Origin: Mycolicibacterium flavescens
Lineage (GTDB): Bacteria; Actinomycetota; Actinomycetes; Mycobacteriales; Mycobacteriaceae
Assembly (NCBI GenBank): GCA_900637135.1
Contig: LR134353.1
Location: 4,712,001 to 4,776,000, forward strand
DNA length: 64,000 nt
Direction of reading: 5' to 3'
Shown here in pieces: positions 1 through 7,792 of this stretch. The position numbers and the translations under genes were made by a program. Within the stretch, counting starts at the first letter, position 1, and each line of letters starts with the position of its first letter. The notes under the pieces are model-generated. The model ran no database searches. It saw only the letters and a program-made list of their open reading frames with translations, and was not told where the DNA came from.

Positions 1-29
1 ATGTCGCCGGCCGGATGGCTCCGGCATGA
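1..29 (+). CDS. 3' end of a gene upstream of pssA, probably psd (partial)
   Basis: An open frame runs from the window edge to a TGA at 27-29, which overlaps the pssA ATG at 26-28 as ATGA. Only eight residues are visible, so the sequence itself does not identify the product. In M. tuberculosis psd (phosphatidylserine decarboxylase) lies immediately upstream of pssA, and the overlap suggests translational coupling. The identity is inferred from gene order alone. Confidence 0.35.
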
Positions 30-886
30 TCCGGCCCCGCATCAAGCGCTCCGTCGTCAGCCTGCGCATCCTGCCCAGCGCGATGACGGTTGCCGCGATC
101 TGCCTGGGGCTGAGTGCGGTCAAGATGGCGCTGGACGACCGGCCGACCGAGGCGATGGCGTTTCTGGCGGTCGCCGCGATACTCGACGCGCTCGACGGCC
201 GCATCGCGCGCGCCCTGAAGGCGACGTCGAAGATGGGCGAGGAGATCGATTCACTCGCCGACGCCGTGAACTTCGGCGTCGCACCGGCTTTCATCGTGTA
301 CGGCACGCTGCTGTCGAAATCGGAGGTCGGTTGGATCGTGGTGCTGGTGTACGCGGTGTGCATCGTGCTGCGCCTGGCCAGGTTCAACGCGATGCTCGAC
401 GTCGACAAACCGGACTACGAGAAGAAGTACTTCGTGGGTATGCCCGCGCCGGCAGGTGCGATCGGCGCGATCGGTCCGCTGGCCGCCAAGATGCAGTTCG
501 GCGACGGCTGGTGGACCTCCGAACCCGCCGTCGTCATCTGGATGCTCGGCGTCTCGGCGCTGGTGGTCAGCACGATCCCAATGCGCAAGATCCACACGTT
601 CTCGGTGCCGCCCAACATGGTCGCGCCGCTGCTGGCGTTCGTGGCGATCGGCGTGGCCGCCGCGATCCTCTACGGCTACCTGGTGATCCTGATCATCATC
701 GCCGCCTACGTCCTACACATCCCGTTCGCCATCCGCACCCGCCGGTTCCTGGCAGCGCACCCCGAAGTCTGGGACGACAAACCACGCCAGCAGCGTGCCG
801 CCCGGCGGGCCATCCGCCGGGCCCAGCCGCACCGCCGGTCGGTGATGCGACTGGGACTGCGCAGACCCGGCTCCCGACATGACTGA
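26..886 (+). CDS. pssA: CDP-diacylglycerol--serine O-phosphatidyltransferase
   Basis: Membrane enzyme that joins CDP-diacylglycerol and L-serine to make phosphatidylserine, the precursor of phosphatidylethanolamine. The CDP-alcohol phosphotransferase signature DGx2ARx8Gx3Dx3D is complete at roughly residues 53-75 (DGRIAR, then G, EEID, SLAD). Several hydrophobic segments follow, and the C-terminus is basic (RRAIRRAQPHRRS). The 286 residues match mycobacterial PssA (Rv0436c) along the whole length, including the N-terminal RILPSAMT motif, which supports the ATG at 26. It overlaps the presumed psd end upstream and the AAA ATPase downstream by 8 bases, so the three are probably one transcript. 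Confidence 0.95.
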   Translation: MIRPRIKRSVVSLRILPSAMTVAAICLGLSAVKMALDDRPTEAMAFLAVAAILDALDGRIARALKATSKMGEEIDSLADAVNFGVAPAFIVYGTLLSKSEVGWIVVLVYAVCIVLRLARFNAMLDVDKPDYEKKYFVGMPAPAGAIGAIGPLAAKMQFGDGWWTSEPAVVIWMLGVSALVVSTIPMRKIHTFSVPPNMVAPLLAFVAIGVAAAILYGYLVILIIIAAYVLHIPFAIRTRRFLAAHPEVWDDKPRQQRAARRAIRRAQPHRRSVMRLGLRRPGSRHD

Positions 887-3095
887 ACTGCAGTCCGACC
901 GCCCGGCCCCCCGGGCGCACCTCACGCTGACCGCGCGGCTGAACACCTCGGCGCTCGACTCGCGCAGGGGTGTAGTGCGCCTGCATCCGGAAGCCATTGC
1001 CGCGCTGGGCATACGCGAATGGGATGCGGTGTCGCTGACCGGTTCGCGCACCACCGCCGCGGTGGCCGCCGAGGCACCCACCGGTGTTCCCACCGGCAAC
1101 GCGCTGCTCGACGACGTCACGCTGTCCAATGCCGGGCTGCGCGAGGACACCACCGTGCTCGTCGCGCCCGTGACCGTCTACGGCGCACGATCGGTGACGC
1201 TGTCGGGCTCGCGGCTGGCCAGTCAGTCGATCTCGCAGGCCACGCTACGACAAGCGTTGCTGGGCAAGGTGATGACGGTCGGTGACACGGTGTCGCTGCT
1301 GCCGCGGGAGCTGGGACCCGACATCCCGTCCTCGCGCGCGACCGCGGCGCTTGCCTCGTCGGTCGGCATCACCTGGACCTCCGAACTGTTGACGGTGACC
1401 GGCACCGATCCCGCGGGACCTGTGAGCGTGCAACCTAATTCGGCGGTCTGCTGGGCCGACGGCTCTTCGGGCGGATCCGTCGCACCCGCTTCGGACGCTG
1501 CGATCGGCCAGGCGGTGGTGACCGCACCGGAGACATCGCAGCCGGCGCTGAGCGTCGACGACCTCAAGGGGTCTCAGGCCGAGGCGCAGCGCCTGACCGA
1601 ATGGCTCAAGCTCGCGCTCGACCGGCCCGAGCTGCTTGAAACCCTGGGTGCCACGGCCAATCTGGGCGTTCTGGTGTCGGGTCCGGCCGGTGTCGGCAAG
1701 GCAGCGCTGGTGCGCGCGGTCTGCGCCGACCGGCGACTGGTCGAACTCGACGGCCCGGAGGTCGGCTCGCTACGCGCCGAGGACCGGATTGCAAGGGTGG
1801 CGTCGGCGGTGGCGACCGTCCGCGACGGCGGCGGCGTGCTGTTGATCACCGACATCGACGCGCTGCTGCCTGCCACCGCCGAACCGGTGGCCACGTTGAT
1901 CCTCACCGAACTCCGCAACGCGGTCGCCACCCGCGGTGTGGCGTTCGTCGCGACGTCGCAGCAGCCAGACAACGTCGACGCCCGGTTACGCGCGCCCGAC
2001 CTGTGCGACCGCGAACTCGGGCTGAGCCTGCCCGACGGCGCGATCCGCAAGCAGCTGCTCGAGGTGCTGTTGCGCGAGGTGCCCGCCAAGGACCTCGACC
2101 TCGACGAGATCGCCGAGCGCACACCGGGATTCGTGGTCGCCGACCTGGCCGCGCTGGTCCGCGAGGCGGCACTGCGGGCGGCGGCGCGCGCCAGCGCCGA
2201 CGGTGAGCCGCCCGCGCTGGTCCAGGACGATCTGCTGGGCGCGACGACCGTCATCCGCCCGCTGTCACGCTCGGCCACCGAAGAGGTGTCGGTCGGCTCG
2301 GTGACGCTCGACGACGTCGGCGACATGGCCGACACCAAACAGGCGCTCACCGAGGCGGTGCTGTGGCCGCTGCAGCACCCCGACACGTTTCAGCGTCTCG
2401 GCGTGGCGCCGCCGCGCGGGGTGCTGCTCTACGGCCCACCCGGTTGCGGCAAGACGTTCGTGGTGCGGGCGCTGGCCAGTTCGGGGCGGTTGTCGGTGCA
2501 CGCCGTCAAGGGTGCCGAGCTGATGGACAAATGGGTCGGCTCTTCGGAAAAGGCTGTGCGCGAACTGTTCCGGCGTGCCCGCGACTCAGCCCCGTCGCTG
2601 GTGTTCCTCGACGAGATCGACGCGCTGGCGCCGCGGCGCGGGCAGAGCTTCGACTCGGGTGTGACCGACCGCGTGGTGGCGGCGCTGCTGACCGAACTCG
2701 ACGGCATCGAACCGCTACGCGACGTGGTGGTGGTCGGTGCGACGAACCGGCCCGATCTGATCGACCCGGCGCTGCTGCGTCCCGGCCGGCTGGAGAAGCT
2801 GGTGTTCGTCGAACCGCCCGACGCCGAGGCCCGTCGCGAGATCCTGCGCACGGCCGGCAAGTCCGTTCCGCTCGCCGACGATGTCGATCTCGGCGCCCTG
2901 GCCGGGGAACTCGAGGGCTACAGCGCCGCCGACTGCGTCGCGTTGTTGCGCGAGGCGGCGCTGACCGCGATGCGGCGCTCGATCGACGCCGCAGACGTCA
3001 CCGCCGAGGACGTCGCGGCCGCACGCGAGGCGGTGCGCCCATCGCTGGACGCGGCGCAGGTCGAATCGCTGCGGGCGTTCTCGGCCGCTCGCTGA
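879..3095 (+). CDS. Two-domain AAA+ ATPase of the CDC48/VCP type (Rv0435c homologue)
   Basis: 738 residues: an N-terminal region resembling the CDC48 double-psi barrel, then two AAA modules. D1 Walker A is GPAGVGK at 268-274. The D1 Walker B region reads LLITDID (D at 325), with Ile where the catalytic Glu normally follows. D2 is canonical, with GPPGCGK at 519-525, FLDEID (D578, E579) and the SRH motif ATNRPDLIDPALLRPGR. CDC48-type proteins are hexameric unfoldases. The bacterial substrate is unknown, so this is a family-level call. The ATG overlaps the pssA stop by 8 bases. D2 is probably the active ring and D1 may bind ATP without efficient hydrolysis. Confidence 0.9.
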   Translation: MTELQSDRPAPRAHLTLTARLNTSALDSRRGVVRLHPEAIAALGIREWDAVSLTGSRTTAAVAAEAPTGVPTGNALLDDVTLSNAGLREDTTVLVAPVTVYGARSVTLSGSRLASQSISQATLRQALLGKVMTVGDTVSLLPRELGPDIPSSRATAALASSVGITWTSELLTVTGTDPAGPVSVQPNSAVCWADGSSGGSVAPASDAAIGQAVVTAPETSQPALSVDDLKGSQAEAQRLTEWLKLALDRPELLETLGATANLGVLVSGPAGVGKAALVRAVCADRRLVELDGPEVGSLRAEDRIARVASAVATVRDGGGVLLITDIDALLPATAEPVATLILTELRNAVATRGVAFVATSQQPDNVDARLRAPDLCDRELGLSLPDGAIRKQLLEVLLREVPAKDLDLDEIAERTPGFVVADLAALVREAALRAAARASADGEPPALVQDDLLGATTVIRPLSRSATEEVSVGSVTLDDVGDMADTKQALTEAVLWPLQHPDTFQRLGVAPPRGVLLYGPPGCGKTFVVRALASSGRLSVHAVKGAELMDKWVGSSEKAVRELFRRARDSAPSLVFLDEIDALAPRRGQSFDSGVTDRVVAALLTELDGIEPLRDVVVVGATNRPDLIDPALLRPGRLEKLVFVEPPDAEARREILRTAGKSVPLADDVDLGALAGELEGYSAADCVALLREAALTAMRRSIDAADVTAEDVAAAREAVRPSLDAAQVESLRAFSAAR

Positions 3096-3102
3096 CCTTT
3101 CA

Positions 3103-3158
3103 CCCGCGAGCGGCTCCTTTCCGCCCGCTGGCCCTTTCGCCCGCGAGCGGCTCCTTTC
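3103..3158 (+). repeat. 19-bp direct repeat, two copies
   Basis: The 19-mer CCCGCGAGCGGCTCCTTTC occurs at 3103-3121 and again at 3140-3158, 37 bases apart, just after the AAA ATPase stop. It is followed directly by the 18-bp tandem array. The two copies are identical by eye. Confidence 0.85.
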
Positions 3159-3164
3159 GCCGCC

Positions 3165-3236
3165 GCAGTTCCTTCGGCCGCCGCAGTTCCTTCGGCCGCC
3201 GCAGTTCCTTTCGCCGCCGCAGTTACTTCCGCCGCC
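3165..3236 (+). repeat. Minisatellite: four 18-bp tandem units
   Basis: Units GCAGTTCCTTCGGCCGCC at 3165-3182 and 3183-3200 are identical. Those at 3201-3218 and 3219-3236 are diverged by a few bases (TTTCG and TACTTCC variants). The period is a multiple of three, which keeps spurious frames open through it on both strands. None of those frames has a convincing start or any family resemblance, so I read this as non-coding. It sits in the 328-base gap between the AAA gene and the DUF1707 gene. Confidence 0.85.
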
Positions 3237-3355
3237 GCGTACTCGACCGGCGCGCACCCGACGCGCGCGCATCCCTCCCCGAGAGTGGGCTTCACGCACG
3301 TCAAACGCCCCGGACGCGTGCGGGTAACCCACGTTCGCGGGACAAGGGGAGGCAT

Positions 3356-3408
3356 CTTGACAGTGGCAAGTTCATGCGGCATAGTCGAGGTAACTTGTCA
3401 TTGTCAAG
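3356..3408 (+). promoter_or_regulatory. Promoter with two palindromic operator-like sites upstream of the DUF1707 gene
   Basis: A TTGACA box at 3357-3362 and a CATAGT box at 3380-3385 are 17 bases apart, a good SigA-type promoter. Two 15-bp palindromes of form CTTGnCAnTGnCAAG flank the -10: CTTGACAGTGGCAAG at 3356-3370 (covering the -35) and CTTGTCATTGTCAAG at 3394-3408 (between the start point and the ribosome site). Taken together they also form a 17-base inverted repeat with two mismatches. The layout is typical of repression by a dimeric TetR-, MarR- or PadR-like regulator. The regulator is not identified. Confidence 0.7.
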
Positions 3409-3423
3409 ATCGAGGAGGTCGGC

Positions 3424-3891
3424 ATGCCCGCCATCGCACCGGTTGTCCGCGCCGGAGACCCTGACCGGGAGAAGACGGCCGACGTACTCGGCCAGGCCCT
3501 CGCGCAGGGTTACCTCGCGATGCCGGAGTACGAGGCGCGGCTGCAGGCCGCCTTTGCCGCCACGACCCGCCCGGAATTGCACGAGCTCACCGCCGATCTG
3601 CCCGTCGAGCGCCTCAGGCGCAACGACCCCCGCCGCCGGGAAGCTCGCAGGCAGCTGGCCCGTCGCAGTGTTCAGGTCCACCTGGCCGGCTACCTGGCCA
3701 TGGTCGCGATCGTGCTGACGGTGTGGTTGGCAGTCGGCCTCACCGCGGGTGCGTGGTACTTCTGGCCGGTCTGGCCGATCCTCGGCGCGGGGATCGGGTT
3801 GTTGGGCCACGCGCTTCCGGTGCGGTACCGGTTAGCGCCCGCGCCGTGCCAACGCCGTCACGGCTCGATCAACCCGGCACGAATCGCATAG
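3424..3891 (+). CDS. DUF1707 membrane protein
   Basis: 155 residues. The N-terminal half (about 8-60) carries the DUF1707 pattern RAGDPDREKTADVL...G.L...EY..RLQAA..A.TR.EL..L..DLP. Two hydrophobic segments follow at about 88-110 and 114-130, separated by a W-rich turn, and the tail is basic. GAGGAGG at 3411-3417 lies at good spacing for the ATG at 3424. DUF1707 is short, helical and common in actinobacterial membrane or regulatory proteins, and its biochemical role is unknown. The gene is monocistronic, since the response regulator gene converges on it with a 34-base overlap of the two 3' ends. Confidence 0.85.
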   Translation: MPAIAPVVRAGDPDREKTADVLGQALAQGYLAMPEYEARLQAAFAATTRPELHELTADLPVERLRRNDPRRREARRQLARRSVQVHLAGYLAMVAIVLTVWLAVGLTAGAWYFWPVWPILGAGIGLLGHALPVRYRLAPAPCQRRHGSINPARIA

Positions 3892-4514
3892 CGGGTCAAC
3901 GCAACTCGATCCTGCAGGTCGAGCTTGGCCAGCAGGTTCGTCCGGTGCCGGTCGACGGTCTTGGCGCTGATGCCCAACGTGTTCGCGATGTCGCGCGAGG
4001 AGTAGCCCTCGGCGATGAGTTTGAGCACCTCCTCCTCTCGCGGCGTGAGGATGGTGTCGGGCAGCCCGTCGCCCTGCCGTGCGCGGTGTAGATAGTCCCG
4101 GATCAGCGCCGTCACCGCTCCCGCGTACAGGAACGGCTCCCCACGCAGGGTGGCCCGGCACGCCTCGAGCAGGTCGCGGTCGGCGACCGATTTCAGCACG
4201 TATCCGGATGCACCGGCCTTGAGCGCCTCGAAGAAGTACTGCTCGTTGTCGTACATCGACAGGATCAGGATCCGGACGTGCGGGTGCAGCCGGTTCATCT
4301 CCCGCGCCGCCTGCAGGCCCGTCATGCGCGGCATCGCGATGTCGAGAATGGCCAGGTCGGTCGGGGTGTTCTCGAGAACCGCCAGCGCTTCGTGACCGTC
4401 GGCCGCCTCGGCCACCACCTGCAGGTCGGACTCGGCGTCGAGGATCATCCGCAACCCGCTGCGCACCAGAGCGTGATCGTCGGCCAGCAGGATGCGAGCC
4501 GGTTGCGCGAGCAT
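3858..4514 (-). CDS. NarL/FixJ-family response regulator
   Basis: Receiver domain at 1-120 with acidic pocket D12-D13, phospho-acceptor D58 (LAILDIAMP) and switch Lys K108 (GYVLKS). A LuxR-type helix-turn-helix occupies the last 65 residues (LTPREEEVLKLIAEG, SAKTVDRHRTNLLAKL). I chose the ATG at 4514 because it overlaps the kinase stop as TGATG, the usual coupling; a GTG at 4523 would add three residues. It is co-transcribed with the histidine kinase upstream. It should bind DNA as a phosphorylated dimer. Signal and regulon are not visible. Confidence 0.92.
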   Translation of the reverse strand: MLAQPARILLADDHALVRSGLRMILDAESDLQVVAEAADGHEALAVLENTPTDLAILDIAMPRMTGLQAAREMNRLHPHVRILILSMYDNEQYFFEALKAGASGYVLKSVADRDLLEACRATLRGEPFLYAGAVTALIRDYLHRARQGDGLPDTILTPREEEVLKLIAEGYSSRDIANTLGISAKTVDRHRTNLLAKLDLQDRVALTRYAIRAGLIEP

Positions 4515-5485
4515 CACCAGCACCGCCGCGACGGGATCGCCAGCAGCACCTCGGTGCCCTCACCGGCCGGTGAGGTGATCGTCAGGTCGCCGTCGACCAG
4601 CAGTGCGCGCTCACGCATGCCGTTGATCCCGGCCCCCTCGCTGACCACCCCGCCGACGCCGTCATCGGCGATGCGCATCGTCAACCGATCAGCGGTGGTG
4701 TGCAGGTCGAGCCACGCCTTGGTGGCTCCTGCGTGCCTTGCGATGTTGGTCAGGCTCTCCTGAGCGACGCGGTAGCACACCAGCTCGACATCGGGCTTCA
4801 GCCGATCCGCTTGCAGCACAATGTGTTTGACGACGGGTAAACCGGTCGCGTTCGTGAAGTCGGTGCACAGCGAGTTGAGCGCGCTGTGCAGGCCGAGGTC
4901 TTCGAGAGCCTCGGGCCGCAGGCGCCGCGCGATGCTGCGGACCTCGTCGAGGCCTGCGCGCACAGCGTCTTGGGTGTCGGCGAGCTCACCGTGGATCTCG
5001 GCGGGTGCGCGGTCCACCGCGCGCTTGAGGAGCAACAGCGCGACCGTCAACGTCTGACCGATCTCGTCGTGCAACTCGCGCGCGATGCGCTGGCGTTCGT
5101 TCTCCTGCGCGGCCAACGCCGACGCGCTCGCCGTGGTGCGTTCGGTTTCGAGCCGGTCCAGCATCGTGTTGAACGACGCGATCAGGTGGCGCAGGTCGCC
5201 GTTGCCGCTGTGGTCGACGCGGTCGCTTCGGCGCGGCGGGTCGACCCTGCGCATCGAGGTCGCGAGCCGGTCGAGCGGGGCGAGACTCGAGCGCAACAGC
5301 AGCGCGTTGGCGGTCAAGATGACCGCCAACCCGATGAGAAGCACTGGAACCTCGGTCGGCTTGATGCGCGATGACACAGTTGCGGGTGAGAGCGCCAGGG
5401 CCAACGTGCCCAACGCGAAGATCAGCCCGTTGATCAGGAAAACCCGCCGAAACAGCGCGGTCGCCGGCGTGCGCGCCCGTTTCAT
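4514..5485 (-). CDS. NarL-type sensor histidine kinase
   Basis: 323 residues. Two transmembrane helices lie at about 13-33 and 45-64 with almost no extracytoplasmic loop. A HAMP-like linker follows, then a HisKA_3 dimerisation/phospho-acceptor domain with H139 in ARELHDEIGQT, and a HATPase_c domain (VCYRVAQESLTNIARHA N-box, IADDGVGG G1 box). The small external loop suggests it senses something within the membrane or indirectly. It forms a two-gene operon with the response regulator. The ATG start is at 5485. Confidence 0.92.
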   Translation of the reverse strand: MKRARTPATALFRRVFLINGLIFALGTLALALSPATVSSRIKPTEVPVLLIGLAVILTANALLLRSSLAPLDRLATSMRRVDPPRRSDRVDHSGNGDLRHLIASFNTMLDRLETERTTASASALAAQENERQRIARELHDEIGQTLTVALLLLKRAVDRAPAEIHGELADTQDAVRAGLDEVRSIARRLRPEALEDLGLHSALNSLCTDFTNATGLPVVKHIVLQADRLKPDVELVCYRVAQESLTNIARHAGATKAWLDLHTTADRLTMRIADDGVGGVVSEGAGINGMRERALLVDGDLTITSPAGEGTEVLLAIPSRRCW

Positions 5486-5598
5486 GCTCTTAGCGTGGAC
5501 CGTCCGATCGGGATTTGTCCATACACTGCGCCGCCCCCGCCGAATGGGTGTCAGCCCTGATGGTGCGCCCGCCGTCGGGCGCAGAAACTTTCCTCACC

Positions 5599-5844
5599 AT
5601 GCATGACTCTCGAACCGCGGAGCCGGCCGACCGAGCAGTACACCAGATGACCACCCGGCACGGCGAGCAGCTGAGCCTGATCATCGACGACCACGGCGTC
5701 CGCCACCTGTTCGTCGCCGACAGCTGCGGCTTCGACGCGCCCGGGTGGGAGCTCGTCCTCGACCCGGATGACGCCGAACGGCTGGCCGAGATGCTCACAC
5801 AACGTCGGAGAGTCCACGAACTGAACGGAGATCGAGGACGATGA
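5599..5844 (+). CDS. Small conserved-looking protein, function unknown
   Basis: 81 residues from the ATG at 5599; an ATG at 5647 would give 65. No strong ribosome site marks either. The core (GEQLSLIIDDHGVRHLFVADSCGFDAPGWELVL) looks like a small beta-rich domain, followed by a short helix DPDDAERLAEMLTQRR. It has no signal peptide or membrane segment. The stop overlaps the ATG of the CBS protein (ATGA), so the two are coupled and the frame is very likely real. I do not recognise the family. The context suggests an accessory to the CBS/transporter pair. Confidence 0.65.
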   Translation: MHDSRTAEPADRAVHQMTTRHGEQLSLIIDDHGVRHLFVADSCGFDAPGWELVLDPDDAERLAEMLTQRRRVHELNGDRGR

Positions 5845-6344
5845 CACTTACCGCCGACACCCCCGGGACCGGATGGAACGAAGTCATGCAAGCACATGAG
5901 ATCGCCGTGACCCCTCCCACGGTCCGCATGGATGATCCGGTGTCCAAGGCCGTGCAGCTGATGGTGGTCAACCGACTGCCCGGACTCGTCGTGGTCGACG
6001 ACGACCGCAACCCCGTCGCGGTGCTGCCGGGGACCCAGGTGCTGCGACTCACTATCCCGGAGTCCTACCGCGACGACCCCGCCCTGGTGCGCACCGTGGA
6101 CGAGATCCACGCCGACCTGTTCTGGCACGGGCCGGGCAGGCTGACGGTGGGTGACTGCCTGCCGACGCCGGTGGCCAAACCGGTGACCGTCGCACCCGAT
6201 GCCACCCTGCTCGAGATCGCCACGGTGATGGCGACCAAGCGCAGCCCGCTGATCGCCGTGGTCGACAGCGGCGGCAAGCTCGTCGGCGCGGTGACCCTGG
6301 AGCGGTTGCTCACCAGCTTGGCCGTGGCCGGCCCCAGCGACTGA
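5841..6344 (+). CDS. Protein with two CBS domains
   Basis: 167 residues, nearly all made up of two CBS motifs: about 14-70 (VTPPTVRMDDPVSKAVQLM, LPGLVVVDDDRNPVAVL) and about 100-160 (KPVTVAPDATLLEIATVM, SPLIAVVDSGGKLVGAVTL). Such paired CBS modules bind adenosyl ligands (AMP, ATP, SAM) and regulate partner enzymes or transporters. The gene starts inside the stop of the small protein and ends 12 bases before the ArsB-type permease, so it may be a nucleotide-sensing regulator of that permease. The partner assignment is inferred from position. Confidence 0.88.
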   Translation: MTLTADTPGTGWNEVMQAHEIAVTPPTVRMDDPVSKAVQLMVVNRLPGLVVVDDDRNPVAVLPGTQVLRLTIPESYRDDPALVRTVDEIHADLFWHGPGRLTVGDCLPTPVAKPVTVAPDATLLEIATVMATKRSPLIAVVDSGGKLVGAVTLERLLTSLAVAGPSD

Positions 6345-6356
6345 TCCGTCGGTTCG

Positions 6357-7643
6357 GTGCTGGCTCCGCTTCTGGCGCTAGCGATCTTCGTCGTCGCCTT
6401 TTGGTTTCTGGCCACAGAACGCGCCAACAAGGTCACGACGGTTCTGGTCGCCGGCGGGCTGATGACCCTTCTGGGTCTCGCGCCCGGCGAGGAGGTCTTC
6501 TACTCCGAACACGAAGGCATCGACTGGAACGTCATCTTCCTGCTGCTGGGCATGATGGTCATCGTCGGAGTCGTGAAACAGACCGGCATTTTCGACTTCC
6601 TGGCCATCTGGGCCGCAAAACGCGCCAGGGGCAAACCTTTTCGGCTCATGGTGATGCTGATGGTGATCACCGGGGTGGCCTCGCCCGTGCTGGACAACGT
6701 GACGATCATCATGCTCGTCGCCCCGGTGACACTCGTCATCTGCGACCGGTTGGAGATCGCCGCGCAGCCGTTCATCATCGCCGAGGTGCTGGCGTCCAAC
6801 ATCGGCGGTGCGGCGACGCTGATCGGCGATCCGCCCAACATCATCATCGGCAGCCGGGCGGGGTTGACCTTCAACGACTTCCTGATCCACATGGCACCGA
6901 TCGTGGCGATCATTTTCGTGCTGTTCGTGCTGTTCACCAAAGTGCTGTTCCGGACGGAGTTGCGCGCCAGCGAGATGCGCGTCGACAAGGTGATGGCGCT
7001 GCAGGAACGACGGGCCATCAAGGACTTTCGCCTTCTGGTGCGGTCGATGGCGGTGCTCGCGCTGGTCATCGTCGGGTTCAGTTTTCACTCGGTGCTGCAC
7101 GTGGCACCGTCGATCGTCGCGCTTCTCGGCGCGGGCATCATGCTGCTGGTCACCAAGGTCGACGTCAACGAGGTTCTGCCCGAGGTGGAGTGGCCGACCC
7201 TGGTGTTCTTCATGGGGCTCTTCGTCATGGTCGCCGGCCTCGTGCACACCGGGGTGATCGGCTGGATCGGCGATGCGGCGGTCAATTTGTTCGGCGACGA
7301 TTTCTTCCTTGCCGCCACCGGTCTGCTGTTCGGTTCCGCCGTCCTGGGCGCGTTCGTCGACAACATCCCGTACACGGCCACGATGGCGCCGGTGGTCGAG
7401 GACATGGCGGCACAGGCGCCCGATGCCGCGACCGGGCGGGCGCTGTGGTGGGCGTTCGCTCTGGGGGCCTGCTTCTCCGGCAACGGCACCGCGATCGCGG
7501 CAAGCGCGAACGTCGTGGCAATCGGCATCGCCCAGCGCGCCGGCCACCGAATCAGCTTCTGGCAGTTTTCCCGCTACGGCATCGTCGTCACGCTGCTCAG
7601 CACCCTGTTGGCCTGGGTATATGTGTGGCTGCGGTACTTCTGA
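6357..7643 (+). CDS. ArsB/NhaD/CitM-superfamily membrane transporter
   Basis: 428 residues with about 11-12 membrane segments. Family signatures are SPVLDNVTIIM, the repeated-half counterpart AFVDNIPYTATMAP, and IGDPPNIIIGSRAGLTF. The superfamily contains arsenite exporters, Na+/H+ antiporters and dicarboxylate/citrate carriers, and the motifs do not separate these. M. tuberculosis Rv2684/Rv2685 (annotated arsA/arsB1) are relatives of the same length. The start is a GTG at 6357. Because the Mrp Na+/H+ operon lies 149 bases downstream, a sodium/proton role is at least as likely as arsenite export; no ArsR or arsenate reductase gene is nearby. Confidence 0.87.
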   Translation: MLAPLLALAIFVVAFWFLATERANKVTTVLVAGGLMTLLGLAPGEEVFYSEHEGIDWNVIFLLLGMMVIVGVVKQTGIFDFLAIWAAKRARGKPFRLMVMLMVITGVASPVLDNVTIIMLVAPVTLVICDRLEIAAQPFIIAEVLASNIGGAATLIGDPPNIIIGSRAGLTFNDFLIHMAPIVAIIFVLFVLFTKVLFRTELRASEMRVDKVMALQERRAIKDFRLLVRSMAVLALVIVGFSFHSVLHVAPSIVALLGAGIMLLVTKVDVNEVLPEVEWPTLVFFMGLFVMVAGLVHTGVIGWIGDAAVNLFGDDFFLAATGLLFGSAVLGAFVDNIPYTATMAPVVEDMAAQAPDAATGRALWWAFALGACFSGNGTAIAASANVVAIGIAQRAGHRISFWQFSRYGIVVTLLSTLLAWVYVWLRYF

Positions 7644-7726
7644 GCACCCGTGCGGTCCGGCCTGCGCCGACCACCGCGAGGTCGGTGGTGTCAACGACGG
7701 GGCATAGTAGCCCCGATCGACCCACG

Positions 7727-7732
7727 TAGAAT
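7727..7732 (+). promoter_or_regulatory. Candidate -10 box for the Mrp operon
   Basis: TAGAAT is a close match to the mycobacterial SigA TAnnnT -10. It lies 60 bases upstream of the GTG of mrpA in the 149-base gap after the permease. No clear -35 is present. The predicted leader of about 55 bases has no obvious riboswitch or strong hairpin. Confidence 0.4.
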
Positions 7733-7792
7733 GACGATCCGAAGCCTTACTCGGCTGACACCCCGACCATAAGTTCTCCGGTTGGCGGCCGC

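Noticed and set aside
2918..3382. Minus-strand 154-residue frame through the minisatellite (Ala/Lys/Gly repeats)
   Set aside because: Overlaps the AAA gene by about 180 bases, is kept open only because the repeat unit is a multiple of three, and resembles no protein family.
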